Translations under genes and position numbers: made by a program | Notes under the pieces: model-generated | Databases searched by the model: none | What the model was told of the DNA's origin: nothing | Seen by the model: the letters and a program-made list of their open reading frames with translations, nothing else | Shown here: piece by piece, positions 15,575-25,918 of the stretch | Numbering within the stretch: position 1 is the stretch's first letter | Layout of the letters: every line of letters begins with the position of its first letter | Assembly (NCBI RefSeq): GCF_016427565.1 | Contig: NZ_JAELXT010000032.1 | Coordinates: 1-49,787, forward strand | Length of the DNA stretch: 49,787 bases | Direction of reading: 5' to 3' | Source of the DNA: Microvirga splendida | Lineage (GTDB): Bacteria; Pseudomonadota; Alphaproteobacteria; Rhizobiales; Beijerinckiaceae

Positions 15575-15726
15575 TCCTCATCTCACCAGTGCTAATACTT
15601 CTCTGCTTCGAAGCTGTAGAGGCGGGCTCGGCCATCTTCATTGGCCGTCAACCATCTGCAGGCTCGACCCGATAGGCCTCTTGCCTTAAGCCTTGGACTA
15701 TAAGTGCAACAAATCTAGGGGCGGGC

Positions 15727-18700
15727 GTGGTTCACAGGCAGGATTGGGCGCCGCAGGTCGGGTTGCATGGGAGCAAGCCCCGGCTGCCGTCCTTGAGGGT
15801 GCGCCTGCTCCTGATCGTCTTTGCCCTGCTGCTGCCGACTTTCGCCGCGGCGGCTCTTGCCCTCTACACCGGGTACTACCGGGACCGTGAGGAAATCCGG
15901 AAGCATATGCTCGAAACCGGGCGTGCCCTGTCGCTGGTCCTGGATCGGCAGTTCGGGCAGGCGGAGGCGCTTTTGTGGGCCTTGGCCGCTTCGCCCGTCC
16001 TCCAGAGCAAGGACCATGCGGCCTTCGATGCCCTCGCGCGCCGGGCGACGCGCCTGCCGGAGGCCTGGGTCGTGGTCGAAGAACCGGGGCGGCAGGTGGT
16101 CAACACCCGCTTGACGCCCGGCGCAGCCCTGCCTGAACTGCCGGTGCAGGATCACTGGAAGGGCATCACGCCCGGGCAGGTGAGGGTCAGCAACCTCTTC
16201 ACGGGAGTGGTTGCGAAGCAGCCGACCGTCGGCGTCGATACCCTGGTCATTCTCGACGATGGCTCGCCACGTTACATCTCGGTCATCGTGCCGGCGACAG
16301 TCGTCGGACGAATTCTCTCCGATCAGCGCCTGCCGCCAACCTGGATCGGTGCGATCCTGGACCGGAACGGCACGATCGTGGCTCGCTCCCGAAACCCGGA
16401 GCCATTCGTCGGCAGGCCCGCGACACAGGATAATGTGCAGCGTATCCAGTCGGGACTGGAGCAGGGGGTCTTCGAAGGCATATCCCTCGACAGGGAGGCC
16501 ATGATCCTGGCCCTGTCCCGATCCCCGTCCTCGGGGTGGTCGACAATCGTGGCCCTTCCGAATTCGGAGTTTGATGCCGGGGGGCACGATCTTGCCCTTG
16601 CCCTGGCGGCTGCAGGGAGCGTGCTTCTTGCCCTGGGGGCCGCCCTGGCGTTTCACGTCACCCGGCGCATCACCCGCCCGGTCGAGGCCCTGGCAAGGGA
16701 TGCCCTGGCGCTGCAGGATGGGCGCTTCGAGGCGCCTCTCCGTTCGACCGGCGTAGAATTCAGGGAAACCGCGGTGCTGCGACATGCCCTCGAGAGCACG
16801 CGCGAGGTCCTGCGCCAGCAGACCGCCGAGCGCGATGAGGCCTATGGCAGTCTCAGAGAGGTCAAGGAAAGCCTGGCGCTTCGCGTCGAGGAGCGGACGC
16901 GGGAGCTCGAAGCGGTCAACGCGAGCCTGCGGGAAAGCCAAGTGGCTCTTGCCGAGCGCGAGGCGCTCTATGCCGGCGTCTTCCGGGTCAGTGCGAATGG
17001 CGTCTTTGTCTTCAAGCTGCTGTCCCATGGGAGGATCGTGATCGAGGCATGCAACCCAGTGGTGGAGCAGCTCATCGGCAAGGCGTCTGCCGAGATCGTC
17101 GGCCGGGACCTGAGGGACATTCTGCCGTCCGATCAATGGCCCGTCATCGAAGCGCGCGTGCGCGAGTGCCTAACATCCGGGCACCTGACGGTCTACGAGC
17201 AGAATTACACGTTCCCTGTGCGCCGGGGCATATGGATGACGACCCTCGCTCCCATTCTCGAAGGGGACGAACCGGCCATGCGGGTGCTCGGCTCCCTGCG
17301 GGACATTACGCACGAGAAGGAGACCGAAGCCGAGCTACGACAGAGTCGGGACAGGTACAGCACGCTCTTCGAGCATTCGCCGTTCAATCTCGCGGTCATC
17401 GGAGTCTATCCAAACAATCGCTTCGTTTATGAAGATGCCAATTCGGCATTGCTCACGTCTCTGGGATTCGCCCGGGATGAGTTCGTCGGGAAAATGCCCA
17501 GGGAGATCTTTGCGCCCGAGACGGCCGAATACGTCTCCGGGCATTACCGCACCTGTGTCGCCACGAAGACGATCGTCGATTTCGAGGTGACCGGAAAGGT
17601 GCCGGTTGGGGAAGTCGTCCGCCGGACCGTCCTCGTCCCCCTGCTCGACGAACAGGGGCAGGTCACGAAGATCTTCGTGACGTCCATCGATCTCTCAGAA
17701 CAGCGGCGCATGGAAGAGCAACTGCGCCAGGTGCAGCGCCTTGAGGCTGTCGGGCAGCTCACCGGAGGCATCGCCCATGACTTCAACAACCTGCTGACGG
17801 TGGTGATGGGCAACCTCGACATGTTGAGGCGCGCGAAGCCCGATCGCGCTCCGCGACTGATCGACAACGCCACCAATGCGGTCGAGCATGGGCGCAGGCT
17901 GACCTCGCAACTGCTTGCCTTCTCACGGCGCCAGCCGCTGAAGCCCGAGGTTGTCGACCTGAAGGACCTGATCGGCGGCATGGGAGACATGCTGGCGCAG
18001 TCCCTGCGGGGGGACATCACGCTCGAGATGGATTTCGCGGAGGGCCTGTGGGCCGTCGAGGTCGACCCCGCGCAGCTGCAGGCGGTTCTCATCAATCTGG
18101 CAGCCAATGCGCGCGACGCGATGCCAAAGGGCGGCAAGCTCACATTGTGCGTCCGGAACACCGTCTCTCACAACGACGGGCCGGTCGAGTTCGTGTCCGT
18201 TGAGGTGAGCGACACGGGAACAGGCATCGCGCCGGACGTCCTGCAGAAGGTCTTCGAGCCGTTCTTCACGACGAAGCCCATCGGGCGGGGGACAGGTCTG
18301 GGGCTGGCCCAAGTCTACGGCTTCGTTCAGCAATCCGGCGGAGCGGTCGACATCAAGAGCGAGGTCGGCCGTGGAACGACCGTCACCCTCCTGCTCAAGC
18401 GAACGGACAAGGAGCCCCTTCCGGCAAGCCCCCTTCAGGCCTCACGCATCCTGCTGGTTGAGGACAACTCACAGGTCGCCGAATTCGCCATCGCCTTGCT
18501 GCGCGAGCAGGGACATCAGGTGGAGCATTGCGCGACCGCTCAGGAAGCGTTCCAGTTCCTGGAGCGGGATGCGCGGTTCGACGCCATCTTCTCCGATCTC
18601 GTCATGCCGGGAGGAATGGACGGCTTGGATCTGGCCCGGATCGCCCGGCAGCGCTGGCCTGGTATTCCGATCCTGCTGGCGACGGGCTACAGCGACTCGG

Positions 18701-18840
18701 TCGAGCGCGCGGCGCAGGAGGGCTTTCCGATCCTGAGCAAGCCTTATCATCCTGCGGAGCTCGAGCGGGAACTGCGTCTGCTGATCTCCCATTCGGGCGG
18801 CGGATCGAACGTGCTGCCATTGCGGCCCCGTCAGGCCTGA
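15727..18840 (+). CDS. Hybrid sensor histidine kinase with fused receiver
   Basis: A 1037-residue inner-membrane signal protein. A basic N terminus leads into helix 1 (about 27-46), then a periplasmic Cache-like sensor (about 50-290), helix 2 (about 293-312), HAMP, and a coiled coil to about 415. Two PAS domains follow (about 415-535 and 545-670). The HisKA motif QLTGGIAHDFNNLL carries phospho-acceptor His684. The ATPase domain has NLAANARDAM, SDTGTGIAPDV, FEPFFTTK and GTGLGLAQVYGF. A receiver domain begins LLVEDNSQ, with Asp957 in FSDLVMPG and the Lys of SKPY. The GTG start at 15727 follows AGGGG. No separate output regulator is adjacent; the receiver may pass phosphate elsewhere. Confidence 0.95.
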   Translation: MVHRQDWAPQVGLHGSKPRLPSLRVRLLLIVFALLLPTFAAAALALYTGYYRDREEIRKHMLETGRALSLVLDRQFGQAEALLWALAASPVLQSKDHAAFDALARRATRLPEAWVVVEEPGRQVVNTRLTPGAALPELPVQDHWKGITPGQVRVSNLFTGVVAKQPTVGVDTLVILDDGSPRYISVIVPATVVGRILSDQRLPPTWIGAILDRNGTIVARSRNPEPFVGRPATQDNVQRIQSGLEQGVFEGISLDREAMILALSRSPSSGWSTIVALPNSEFDAGGHDLALALAAAGSVLLALGAALAFHVTRRITRPVEALARDALALQDGRFEAPLRSTGVEFRETAVLRHALESTREVLRQQTAERDEAYGSLREVKESLALRVEERTRELEAVNASLRESQVALAEREALYAGVFRVSANGVFVFKLLSHGRIVIEACNPVVEQLIGKASAEIVGRDLRDILPSDQWPVIEARVRECLTSGHLTVYEQNYTFPVRRGIWMTTLAPILEGDEPAMRVLGSLRDITHEKETEAELRQSRDRYSTLFEHSPFNLAVIGVYPNNRFVYEDANSALLTSLGFARDEFVGKMPREIFAPETAEYVSGHYRTCVATKTIVDFEVTGKVPVGEVVRRTVLVPLLDEQGQVTKIFVTSIDLSEQRRMEEQLRQVQRLEAVGQLTGGIAHDFNNLLTVVMGNLDMLRRAKPDRAPRLIDNATNAVEHGRRLTSQLLAFSRRQPLKPEVVDLKDLIGGMGDMLAQSLRGDITLEMDFAEGLWAVEVDPAQLQAVLINLAANARDAMPKGGKLTLCVRNTVSHNDGPVEFVSVEVSDTGTGIAPDVLQKVFEPFFTTKPIGRGTGLGLAQVYGFVQQSGGAVDIKSEVGRGTTVTLLLKRTDKEPLPASPLQASRILLVEDNSQVAEFAIALLREQGHQVEHCATAQEAFQFLERDARFDAIFSDLVMPGGMDGLDLARIARQRWPGIPILLATGYSDSVERAAQEGFPILSKPYHPAELERELRLLISHSGGGSNVLPLRPRQA

Positions 18841-18851
18841 GGGCAGGCCGT

Positions 18852-19496
18852 TCAGTCCCGAGCCGCCCAGACCATGCCGCGCCTCAGGATCGTGCGCATC
18901 TCCGGCACCTCGAATTCCTTCGCTACATGGCCGAGGGAGCTGTAGAACACGCGTCCCTGGCCGTGACGGCGCTTCCAGACAACCGGCATCACCACGCCGT
19001 CGATCCAAGACGCATGCTCGCCGGAGAAGGTGGTGGTCGCGAGAACCTCGTTCGACGGGTCCACATGCATGTAGTACTGCTCGGACCGGTAGTCGAAGTC
19101 GCCGATGCCCTCCATGATCGGGTCGTCGGGCCGGGTGATGTTGACCCGGTAATCGATGATGTTGCCCGGATGAGCCACCCACTGGCCGCCGCACATGAAC
19201 TGGTACTCGACCGCCTCCCGGAACGCATCGCCCATGCCGCCGTGGAAACCGGCGAGGCCGGTGCCTTCGCGGACAGCCTGCGAGAGATTGGCGACTTCAT
19301 CCTTCTCGATCTTCGACATGGTGAAGATCGGCACGATGAGGCTCATCGTGGAAAGTTGAGGGCTGGCGAAGGCGCGGGTCGAGGTCTCCAGGTGCACCCT
19401 GAAGCCCTCTTCCTGCAGCATACCGGCGACGATCCCGGCGCATTGCTCCGGCTCATGCCCATGCCACCCGCCCCACACGATGAGTGCTTCCCGCAT
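18852..19496 (-). CDS. ThuA-like domain protein
   Basis: A 214-residue protein of the ThuA family (class I glutamine-amidotransferase-like fold). Key pieces are LIVWGGWHGHEPEQCAGIVA at the N terminus, GLAGFHGGMGDAF, GGQWVAHPGNI and the C-terminal YSSLGHVAKEFEVPEMRTIL. In rhizobia ThuA acts with the dehydrogenase ThuB on trehalose and related sugars through 3-keto derivatives. Here it is the last gene of the sugar operon, thirty bases after the dehydrogenase, which supports the same partnership. The ATG at 19496 has GGAAG upstream. The exact reaction is not established. Confidence 0.88.
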   Translation of the reverse strand: MREALIVWGGWHGHEPEQCAGIVAGMLQEEGFRVHLETSTRAFASPQLSTMSLIVPIFTMSKIEKDEVANLSQAVREGTGLAGFHGGMGDAFREAVEYQFMCGGQWVAHPGNIIDYRVNITRPDDPIMEGIGDFDYRSEQYYMHVDPSNEVLATTTFSGEHASWIDGVVMPVVWKRRHGQGRVFYSSLGHVAKEFEVPEMRTILRRGMVWAARD

Positions 19497-19526
19497 CGTT
19501 CTATCTTCCCGTAATCGCCGGATGTC

Positions 19527-20702
19527 TCAGGCGGCGGTTGCCGTCTGAGGAAGGCCTTTCCAGAGGATCGAGGCGTCCGCGTCCTCCAGAGGCGCCGGAC
19601 GTTCGAGGGTAGTGGTGATCGCCCTGGGCTGACCGGTTGCGGCGCCTTCGAGAATGCTGTGCATGACCTCGAGAACGTGCAGGCCCAGGCGCCCGCTGGA
19701 GCGATGCGGCGTGCCGTTCAGGACCGCGCTGGCAAGATCGGCGAGACCGAGTGCCCGGTAATTGGCTTTGTTCGGCACATCGGGCGCCCAGTTGGGCGAG
19801 CGCCAGTTGGGAACGCCTAGCGGCATCTCGCCCGAATCGACTGCGCGCCAGTCCCCACCGCGCTCAGTGACCTCCACATGACCGCCGAAGAAGTTCGGAT
19901 CCGGCACGCGCAGCGACCCCTCTGAGCCGTAGATCTCGATGGCCGGATGACTGTGCTTCCATACATCCCAGCTCATGCAGAAGGTGACCTGCGCGCCCGA
20001 GGCGAATTCGAGCAGGGCCGTCACATGAGTCGGTGTTTCGACCGTGATGCTGTGGCCCTTGCGGGGCGATTCCGCCGTCACGATGCGTTCAGGGTAACCG
20101 ATGCTCGACATGGCGAAGACGCGCTGCACCGGGCCGATCAGGTTGATGAGCGTGCTGAGATAATAAGGCGCCATGTCGAGGATAGGGCCGCCGCCGGGCT
20201 TGAAGAAGAATTCCGGGTCCGGATGCCAGTGCTCCATGCCGTGCGACATGAGGAAGGCCGCTCCTGACAGGATGCGCCCGATGCCGCCGTCGTCGACGAG
20301 CTTGCGGGCGAGCCGCCCGCCGGCGCCGAGGAACGTGTCGGGAGCGCAGCCGAGATGAAGGCCACGGGCCTCCGCCTCGTCCACGAGCCTGCGGCCCTGC
20401 TCGAAGTCGACCGCGAGAGGCTTCTCGGAGAACACGTGCTTGCCCGCACTGAGAGCTGCGAGCGAGACACCGAAATGGGCGGCCGGCACGGTGAGGTTGA
20501 CCACGAGATCGATGTCGTCGCGGGCCAGGAGCTGATCGACCGTCAGGGCCTCAATGCCGTGGCGGCTCGCCTGGGCCTGGGCGACCTCCGGCCTCATGTC
20601 CGCGCAGGCACGCAGGGTGAGGCCGCGATAGGCCGGAATGTTCTGCAGATAGATGCCCGAGATGTTGCCGCATCCGATGATGCCGACATTCAGCGAATTC
20701 AT
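19527..20702 (-). CDS. Gfo/Idh/MocA family dehydrogenase (ThuB-like)
   Basis: A 391-residue NAD(P)-dependent sugar oxidoreductase. The Rossmann motif is GIIGCGNISGIYLQNIPAY at residues 8-26, and the sugar-binding domain has the family motif SEKPLAVDFEQG near residue 92. A histidine-rich stretch (SHGMEHWHPDPEFFFKPGGG, then LDMAPYYLSTLINLIGP) gives the usual catalytic region. The ATG at 20702 is five bases after the isomerase stop. By context it probably oxidises or reduces a sugar or keto-sugar made or taken up by this operon. The longer upstream frame is rejected because it overlaps the isomerase gene. Confidence 0.93.
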   Translation of the reverse strand: MNSLNVGIIGCGNISGIYLQNIPAYRGLTLRACADMRPEVAQAQASRHGIEALTVDQLLARDDIDLVVNLTVPAAHFGVSLAALSAGKHVFSEKPLAVDFEQGRRLVDEAEARGLHLGCAPDTFLGAGGRLARKLVDDGGIGRILSGAAFLMSHGMEHWHPDPEFFFKPGGGPILDMAPYYLSTLINLIGPVQRVFAMSSIGYPERIVTAESPRKGHSITVETPTHVTALLEFASGAQVTFCMSWDVWKHSHPAIEIYGSEGSLRVPDPNFFGGHVEVTERGGDWRAVDSGEMPLGVPNWRSPNWAPDVPNKANYRALGLADLASAVLNGTPHRSSGRLGLHVLEVMHSILEGAATGQPRAITTTLERPAPLEDADASILWKGLPQTATAA

Positions 20703-20707
20703 GATCG

Positions 20708-21475
20708 TTAACCTTCGATGGAGCGCAGGAAGTCGAAGCTGGCGCGGGCGGTCTTCGCCGGGTCGGATGGCTTGTCGTGCTCGACCACCATCCATTCGGC
20801 TCCAGCCTCGCGGCACACGCGCCAGAGGTCGCGCCAGTTCAGAACGCCGGAGCCCACATCGGCCCAGCCATCCTGGTCCTCGTTCTGGCCAGCGGGCGCG
20901 ATGTCCTTCACATGGGCGGCGGTGACCTTGTTGCGGTAGCGTTCGATCCATTCCTTGGGATCCGCATCACCGCGCACGAGCCAGGCTACGTCGACCTGCC
21001 AGGCAAGGGGGCTCGAACCGGCGGCGTCGAATATCAGTTCGAGCGCGGTCTTCGCGCCGTCTTTCGGCTTCAGCTCCCAATGGTGGTTGTGGTAGCCGAG
21101 GCGAATGCCTTGTGCCTGAAAGCGCTCCGCAATCTGCCCGAGCTTCTTGCCGAGCGCACGCCAGCCGTCAGCGGCCATGTCACGCTCCTCAGGGGGAACG
21201 GCCGGCATGTAGAGGTGCGTGAGGCCCAGGGTGCGGCAGGCCTCGACGATTGCCTCCGGCTTCTCGCGCAGGGCCGCCATGCTGACATGGCTGGAGGATG
21301 CTTTCAGGCCGCGCGCATCAAGCTTCGCGCGAACCTCGGCGGCCTTGTCGAGATGCGAACCGACAGTCTCCACGTAGCGATAGCCGGCATCGGCGACCGT
21401 ATCCAGGATCAGGTCCAGATCCTCCAGGGTTCGCAAGGTGTAGAGTTGGATGGATAGCCTATCCGTGACGCTCAT
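20708..21475 (-). CDS. Sugar phosphate isomerase/epimerase (AP endonuclease-2-like TIM barrel)
   Basis: A 255-residue TIM-barrel protein of the xylose-isomerase-like superfamily. Visible elements are SIQLYTLRTLEDLDLILDTV at the N terminus, the metal/substrate region GIRLGYHNHHWELKP near residue 125, WQVDVAWLVRGDADP near residue 160 and AAHVKDIAP near residue 185, with Glu in MVVEHDKPSD. Members isomerise, epimerise or cleave keto-sugars. It lies between the transporter ATPase gene and the ThuB-like dehydrogenase gene. ThuEFGKAB-type operons known to me lack it, so it may add a step in keto-sugar breakdown. Confidence 0.9.
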   Translation of the reverse strand: MSVTDRLSIQLYTLRTLEDLDLILDTVADAGYRYVETVGSHLDKAAEVRAKLDARGLKASSSHVSMAALREKPEAIVEACRTLGLTHLYMPAVPPEERDMAADGWRALGKKLGQIAERFQAQGIRLGYHNHHWELKPKDGAKTALELIFDAAGSSPLAWQVDVAWLVRGDADPKEWIERYRNKVTAAHVKDIAPAGQNEDQDGWADVGSGVLNWRDLWRVCREAGAEWMVVEHDKPSDPAKTARASFDFLRSIEG

Positions 21476-21544
21476 AGGGTCCTCAGGGTTCAGGAAAGCG
21501 GGCGCGACAGGCCGTGTGCGAGGCCTGTCGCAAGCTCGGTATCG

Positions 21545-22624
<1,080 letters not shown>

Positions 22625-22627
22625 GGC

Positions 22628-23512
22628 TTACCCCTTCACAGCGCCGGCGGCGATGCCGCGGACGAACCAGCGTCCGGACACGAAGTAGACGACGAGCGGA
22701 ACGAGCGCCGCCAGCATGGTGGCTGCCATGTCGACGTTGTAGGCGCGCTCGCCCTGCGTTGAATTGACGATGTTGTTGAGCTGCACGGTCATGGGCAGGT
22801 TCTCGCGGCCCGCGAAGGTCAGGCCGAAGATGAAGTCGTTCCAGATGCCCGTGACCTGCAGGATGGTCGCGACCACTAGGATCGGCGTTGACATGGGCAG
22901 GATCACCCGGAAGAAAATCGACCAGAACCCGCCGCCGTCAATGCGCGCCGCCTTGAACAGCTCGATGGGCAGTCCCGCATAGTAGTTGCGGAACAGGAGT
23001 GTCATGGTCGGCAGGCCGAAGATCACGTGGACCAGCACGATGCAGGTGAGCGAGTTGTAGATGCCCGTCAGCGAGAAGATGCGCACCAGCGGATAGAGAA
23101 AGACCTGGTACGGGATGAAGGCGCCGAGCAGCAGCACGCCGAACATGACGTTAGCGCCTTTGACCCGCCAGAACGACAGCGCATAGCCGTTAATGGCGCC
23201 GGCGATGATCGAGAGGATCACGGACGGGATCAGGATGCGCACCGAGTTCCAGAACCCGACACTGATGCCGTTGCATTCGAGCCCTGTGCAGGCGGAGGAC
23301 CAAGCCTTGGACCAGGCCTCGAAGGTCATGGCGGCAGGCAGGGCCAGAATGTTGCCGAGCCGGATCTCCTCCATGGGCTTGAGCGATGTCACGACCATGA
23401 TCCAGAGCGGCAGCATGAAGAACAGGGCTGCGGTCACCAGAAAGGCATAGACACCGAGGCGGCCGACGGTGAGATGGCGGGGACGGCGGCCTTGCGGCAC
23501 GGCGGCGCTCAT
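22628..23512 (-). CDS. Carbohydrate ABC transporter permease (MalG type)
   Basis: A 294-residue inner-membrane permease with six helices. The coupling (EAA) loop reads ELFKAARIDGGGFWSIFFRV and ends in ILP near residue 195, as in sugar permeases. The segment GFWNSVRILIPSVILSIIAG is typical of the glucose-type (GtsC) branch. The start ATG at 23512 overlaps the stop of the preceding permease by four bases (ATGA). An upstream extension of the frame to 23803 lies inside the other permease gene and is rejected. Confidence 0.95.
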   Translation of the reverse strand: MSAAVPQGRRPRHLTVGRLGVYAFLVTAALFFMLPLWIMVVTSLKPMEEIRLGNILALPAAMTFEAWSKAWSSACTGLECNGISVGFWNSVRILIPSVILSIIAGAINGYALSFWRVKGANVMFGVLLLGAFIPYQVFLYPLVRIFSLTGIYNSLTCIVLVHVIFGLPTMTLLFRNYYAGLPIELFKAARIDGGGFWSIFFRVILPMSTPILVVATILQVTGIWNDFIFGLTFAGRENLPMTVQLNNIVNSTQGERAYNVDMAATMLAALVPLVVYFVSGRWFVRGIAAGAVKG

Positions 23513-24444
23513 GCGTGCCTCCCTTGCGGACGGACGTAGCGGACGTAGACCCAAGGGGCCAAGACCGCGATGACGGTGATCAGCATGATGGTCGCGGCAG
23601 CCGTGCCGAGAGCGATGTTGTTGCGCTCGAAGAGGTGGTCCATGACGAACTTGGCCGGCACCTCGGTGGCGATGCCGGGACCGCCCAGGGTCATGGCGAC
23701 GACGAGATCGTAGAGCTTCACGACCCCGGTCGTGAGAAGCACGACGGCGGTGACGACCATGGGCCGGAGGAGGGGCAGAACCACGGAGGTGTAGACGCGC
23801 CAAGTGGGGATGCCGTCGACCCTTGCGGCTTTCCAGAGATCCTTGTCGACGCCGCGCAGGCCCGCCAGCATGATCGCCATGGTCAGGCCGGCGCCATGCC
23901 AGAGGCCAGCGATCACGATGGTGTAGATCGCCATCCTCTGGTTCACGAGCCAGTCGAACGTGAAACTTTCAAACCCCATGTCGCGGACGAGCTTCTGCAG
24001 GCCGAGGCCCGGATTGAGGAACCACTGCCAGGCGACACCCGTGACAACGAACGACATGGAATAGGGATAGAGAAAGACCGTGCGGAAAAGGCCTTCGCCG
24101 CGCACGTTCTGGTCGATGAAGACGGCGAGCAGAAAGCCGATGATGAGGCAGCCCGAGATGAACAGGGTGCCGAAAATGACGATGTTCGAGGCTGACGTCA
24201 GAAAGCGGTCATTGGCGAAGAGGCGGCTGTATTGCGCGAAGCCGACCCAGTCGAGCTTGGGCAGAAGGGTCGAACTCGTGAACGAGAGCCGCACGGTCCA
24301 CAGCATGCAGCCGATATAGACGACAAGAACGATGAGCGCAGTCGGCAGGAGGGCGATGGCCGCAGGCAAGCGCATTCTAGCACGGCGTCGGGTTTTCGTG
24401 CTGCCTGAAGGCATGCTGGGGGCGCGGATCGAAATGGTGTCCAT
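23509..24444 (-). CDS. Carbohydrate ABC transporter permease (MalF type)
   Basis: A 311-residue permease with six helices and the coupling loop DLWKAARVDGIPTWRVYTSV followed by VLP near residue 210. It pairs with the downstream MalG-type permease, to which it is joined by a four-base overlap. The C-terminal stretch LGTAAATIMLITVIAVLAPW resembles GtsB-type glucose permeases. I use the ATG at 24444; a TTG at 24471 would add nine residues. A stable hairpin separates it from the binding-protein gene. Confidence 0.94.
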   Translation of the reverse strand: MDTISIRAPSMPSGSTKTRRRARMRLPAAIALLPTALIVLVVYIGCMLWTVRLSFTSSTLLPKLDWVGFAQYSRLFANDRFLTSASNIVIFGTLFISGCLIIGFLLAVFIDQNVRGEGLFRTVFLYPYSMSFVVTGVAWQWFLNPGLGLQKLVRDMGFESFTFDWLVNQRMAIYTIVIAGLWHGAGLTMAIMLAGLRGVDKDLWKAARVDGIPTWRVYTSVVLPLLRPMVVTAVVLLTTGVVKLYDLVVAMTLGGPGIATEVPAKFVMDHLFERNNIALGTAAATIMLITVIAVLAPWVYVRYVRPQGRHA

Positions 24445-24485
24445 TCGGAAGATCCCGTCGAGAAGATTCAAGCATCGGCGGTGAA

Positions 24486-24514
24486 CGGCTCGCCCCAGCC
24501 CCAGGGGCGAGCCG
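24486..24514 (-). terminator. Hairpin between binding-protein and permease genes
   Basis: CGGCTCGCCCC (24486-24496) and GGGGCGAGCCG (24504-24514) are exact complements over a seven-base loop, eight bases beyond the binding-protein stop. It has no T-tract. In ABC operons such hairpins commonly protect the binding-protein mRNA or partly attenuate the permease genes. Confidence 0.7.
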
Positions 24515-24521
24515 AAGGGTT

Positions 24522-25760
24522 TTAGCCTGCGTCGCGCATGGCGCTGGTGATCTTCTCGATGAAGGTATCCGCCGTCATGTTCGGGTTATTCCAGTACTGG
24601 GTCACGGCATCCTGCATCGCGCCCGAGAAGTTCGGTGGGCTCAGGATCTCCATGCTTTCCACCTGGTTCGCCGGATCTTTCAGGATAGCGTGGGACTTCT
24701 GGGCGCAGACATCCATGGAGGACACGTCCACATCCATGCGCACCGGAATCGAACCCTTCTTCTTGTTGAACTCGAGCTGGCTGGCTGGATCGAGGAGAAC
24801 CTCGACGAGCTTGTCCTGGGTGGCGAGCGTCGCCTTGTCCTTCGTCGCAGGGAAGACGAAGACGTCGCCGCCGATTACGAGCTTGGGCTCCTGTCCAACC
24901 ACGGTGCAGCCATATTCCTTGCCGGCTGTCTGACCCGCGGCGATGAACTCGCCCTTGGCCCAGTCGCCGTTGAAGTGCATGGCCGCCTTGTCGGTGATGA
25001 CGAGCGCCGTCGCGTCGTTCCAGTTGCGGCCGGGGCTGCCCGGGTCGACGAGCCCGCGCATCTTGCCGAAGAGTTCCACGGTTTCCTTGAACTTGGGGCT
25101 CTTCAGAACGTCTGGCTTGCGGGTGCCGTAGAGCTGGCGGAACATGTCGGCTCCACCGTGGCCGACAACCACGGCCCGGAACAGGTTGTGCTCCCAATTG
25201 GGCTGGCCGCCCAGGGCGATCGGGATGATTCCCTTGGCTTTGAGCTTCTCGCCGGCCTCGACCAGCTCGGGGAAAGTCTTCGGGGGCTGAAGCCCTGCAT
25301 CGGCGAAGATCTTGGTGTTGTAGAACATCCAGTTCTGGCCATGGATGTTGACCGGAACAGCGTAGAACTTGCCGTCGCGCACAGTCGCATCGACAATGGG
25401 CTTGGGCATGATCTCGCGCCACTTGCCGGCTTTCGCCTGGGCGTCGACATCGCGCACCAGATCATTGCTGACCAGCTCGTCGAACTGCTTGCCGGTGTTG
25501 AACTGCATCATGGTCGGGGGATTGCCGCCCACCATGCGGTTGATGCCGGCCGTGCGGGCATTGGCGCCGCCGGCGATGGCGTTATCGACCCAGGTGCCGC
25601 CCGCCTTGTTGAACTGGTCGGCGAACACCTTCACGGAGGCGGATTCGCCGGCGGATGTCCACCAGTGCAGGACCTCGGCCTTCTGCTGGGCAAGGGCTCC
25701 GGAACTCCAGATCAGGGCAACAGAAAGGGTATACGCGGAGACGCGTGTCTTCATGCTCAT
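24522..25760 (-). CDS. Extracellular sugar-binding protein
   Basis: A 412-residue periplasmic binding protein of the COG1653 type. The signal peptide is MSMKTRVSAYTLSVALIWSS followed by GALA and probable cleavage before QQKAEV. The mature start EVLHWWTSAGESASVKVFAD and the block MVGGNPPTMMQFNTGKQFDEL resemble GtsA-like glucose-binding proteins, so glucose or a glucoside is a plausible ligand. The ATG follows GGGAGG. It is the first gene of the transport operon and has a LacI-type palindrome 32 bases upstream of its start. Confidence 0.95.
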   Translation of the reverse strand: MSMKTRVSAYTLSVALIWSSGALAQQKAEVLHWWTSAGESASVKVFADQFNKAGGTWVDNAIAGGANARTAGINRMVGGNPPTMMQFNTGKQFDELVSNDLVRDVDAQAKAGKWREIMPKPIVDATVRDGKFYAVPVNIHGQNWMFYNTKIFADAGLQPPKTFPELVEAGEKLKAKGIIPIALGGQPNWEHNLFRAVVVGHGGADMFRQLYGTRKPDVLKSPKFKETVELFGKMRGLVDPGSPGRNWNDATALVITDKAAMHFNGDWAKGEFIAAGQTAGKEYGCTVVGQEPKLVIGGDVFVFPATKDKATLATQDKLVEVLLDPASQLEFNKKKGSIPVRMDVDVSSMDVCAQKSHAILKDPANQVESMEILSPPNFSGAMQDAVTQYWNNPNMTADTFIEKITSAMRDAG

Positions 25761-25791
25761 GGCTTCCTCCCAGAAGCGTTTTATCGATTTT

Positions 25792-25805
25792 TGTAATCGA
25801 TTACA
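25792..25805. promoter_or_regulatory. LacI-family operator
   Basis: TGTAATCGATTACA is a perfect palindrome with a central CG, the classic form bound by LacI/GalR proteins. It lies 32 bases upstream of the binding-protein start and 114 bases before the divergent lacI start. On the minus strand TTGACT and TATATC words lie upstream of it, so the site would sit just downstream of a promoter. A second loose pair, ACGCAAG (25847-25853) and CTTGCGT (25892-25898), flanks the lacI side. Confidence 0.8.
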
Positions 25806-25918
25806 TCTTGTGATATAGGTTGTATGCGCTTTTTAGATTAGTCAAGACGCAAGTTGTGGCAAGTTATTATCCCTGATAGGGGGTGACGTATCTTGCGTAA
25901 GGCGCGGAGGTAACCTGC

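Noticed and set aside
15715..17136. Minus-strand frame of 473 codons opposite the sensor kinase
   Set aside because: It lies wholly inside a clear multi-domain gene on the other strand.
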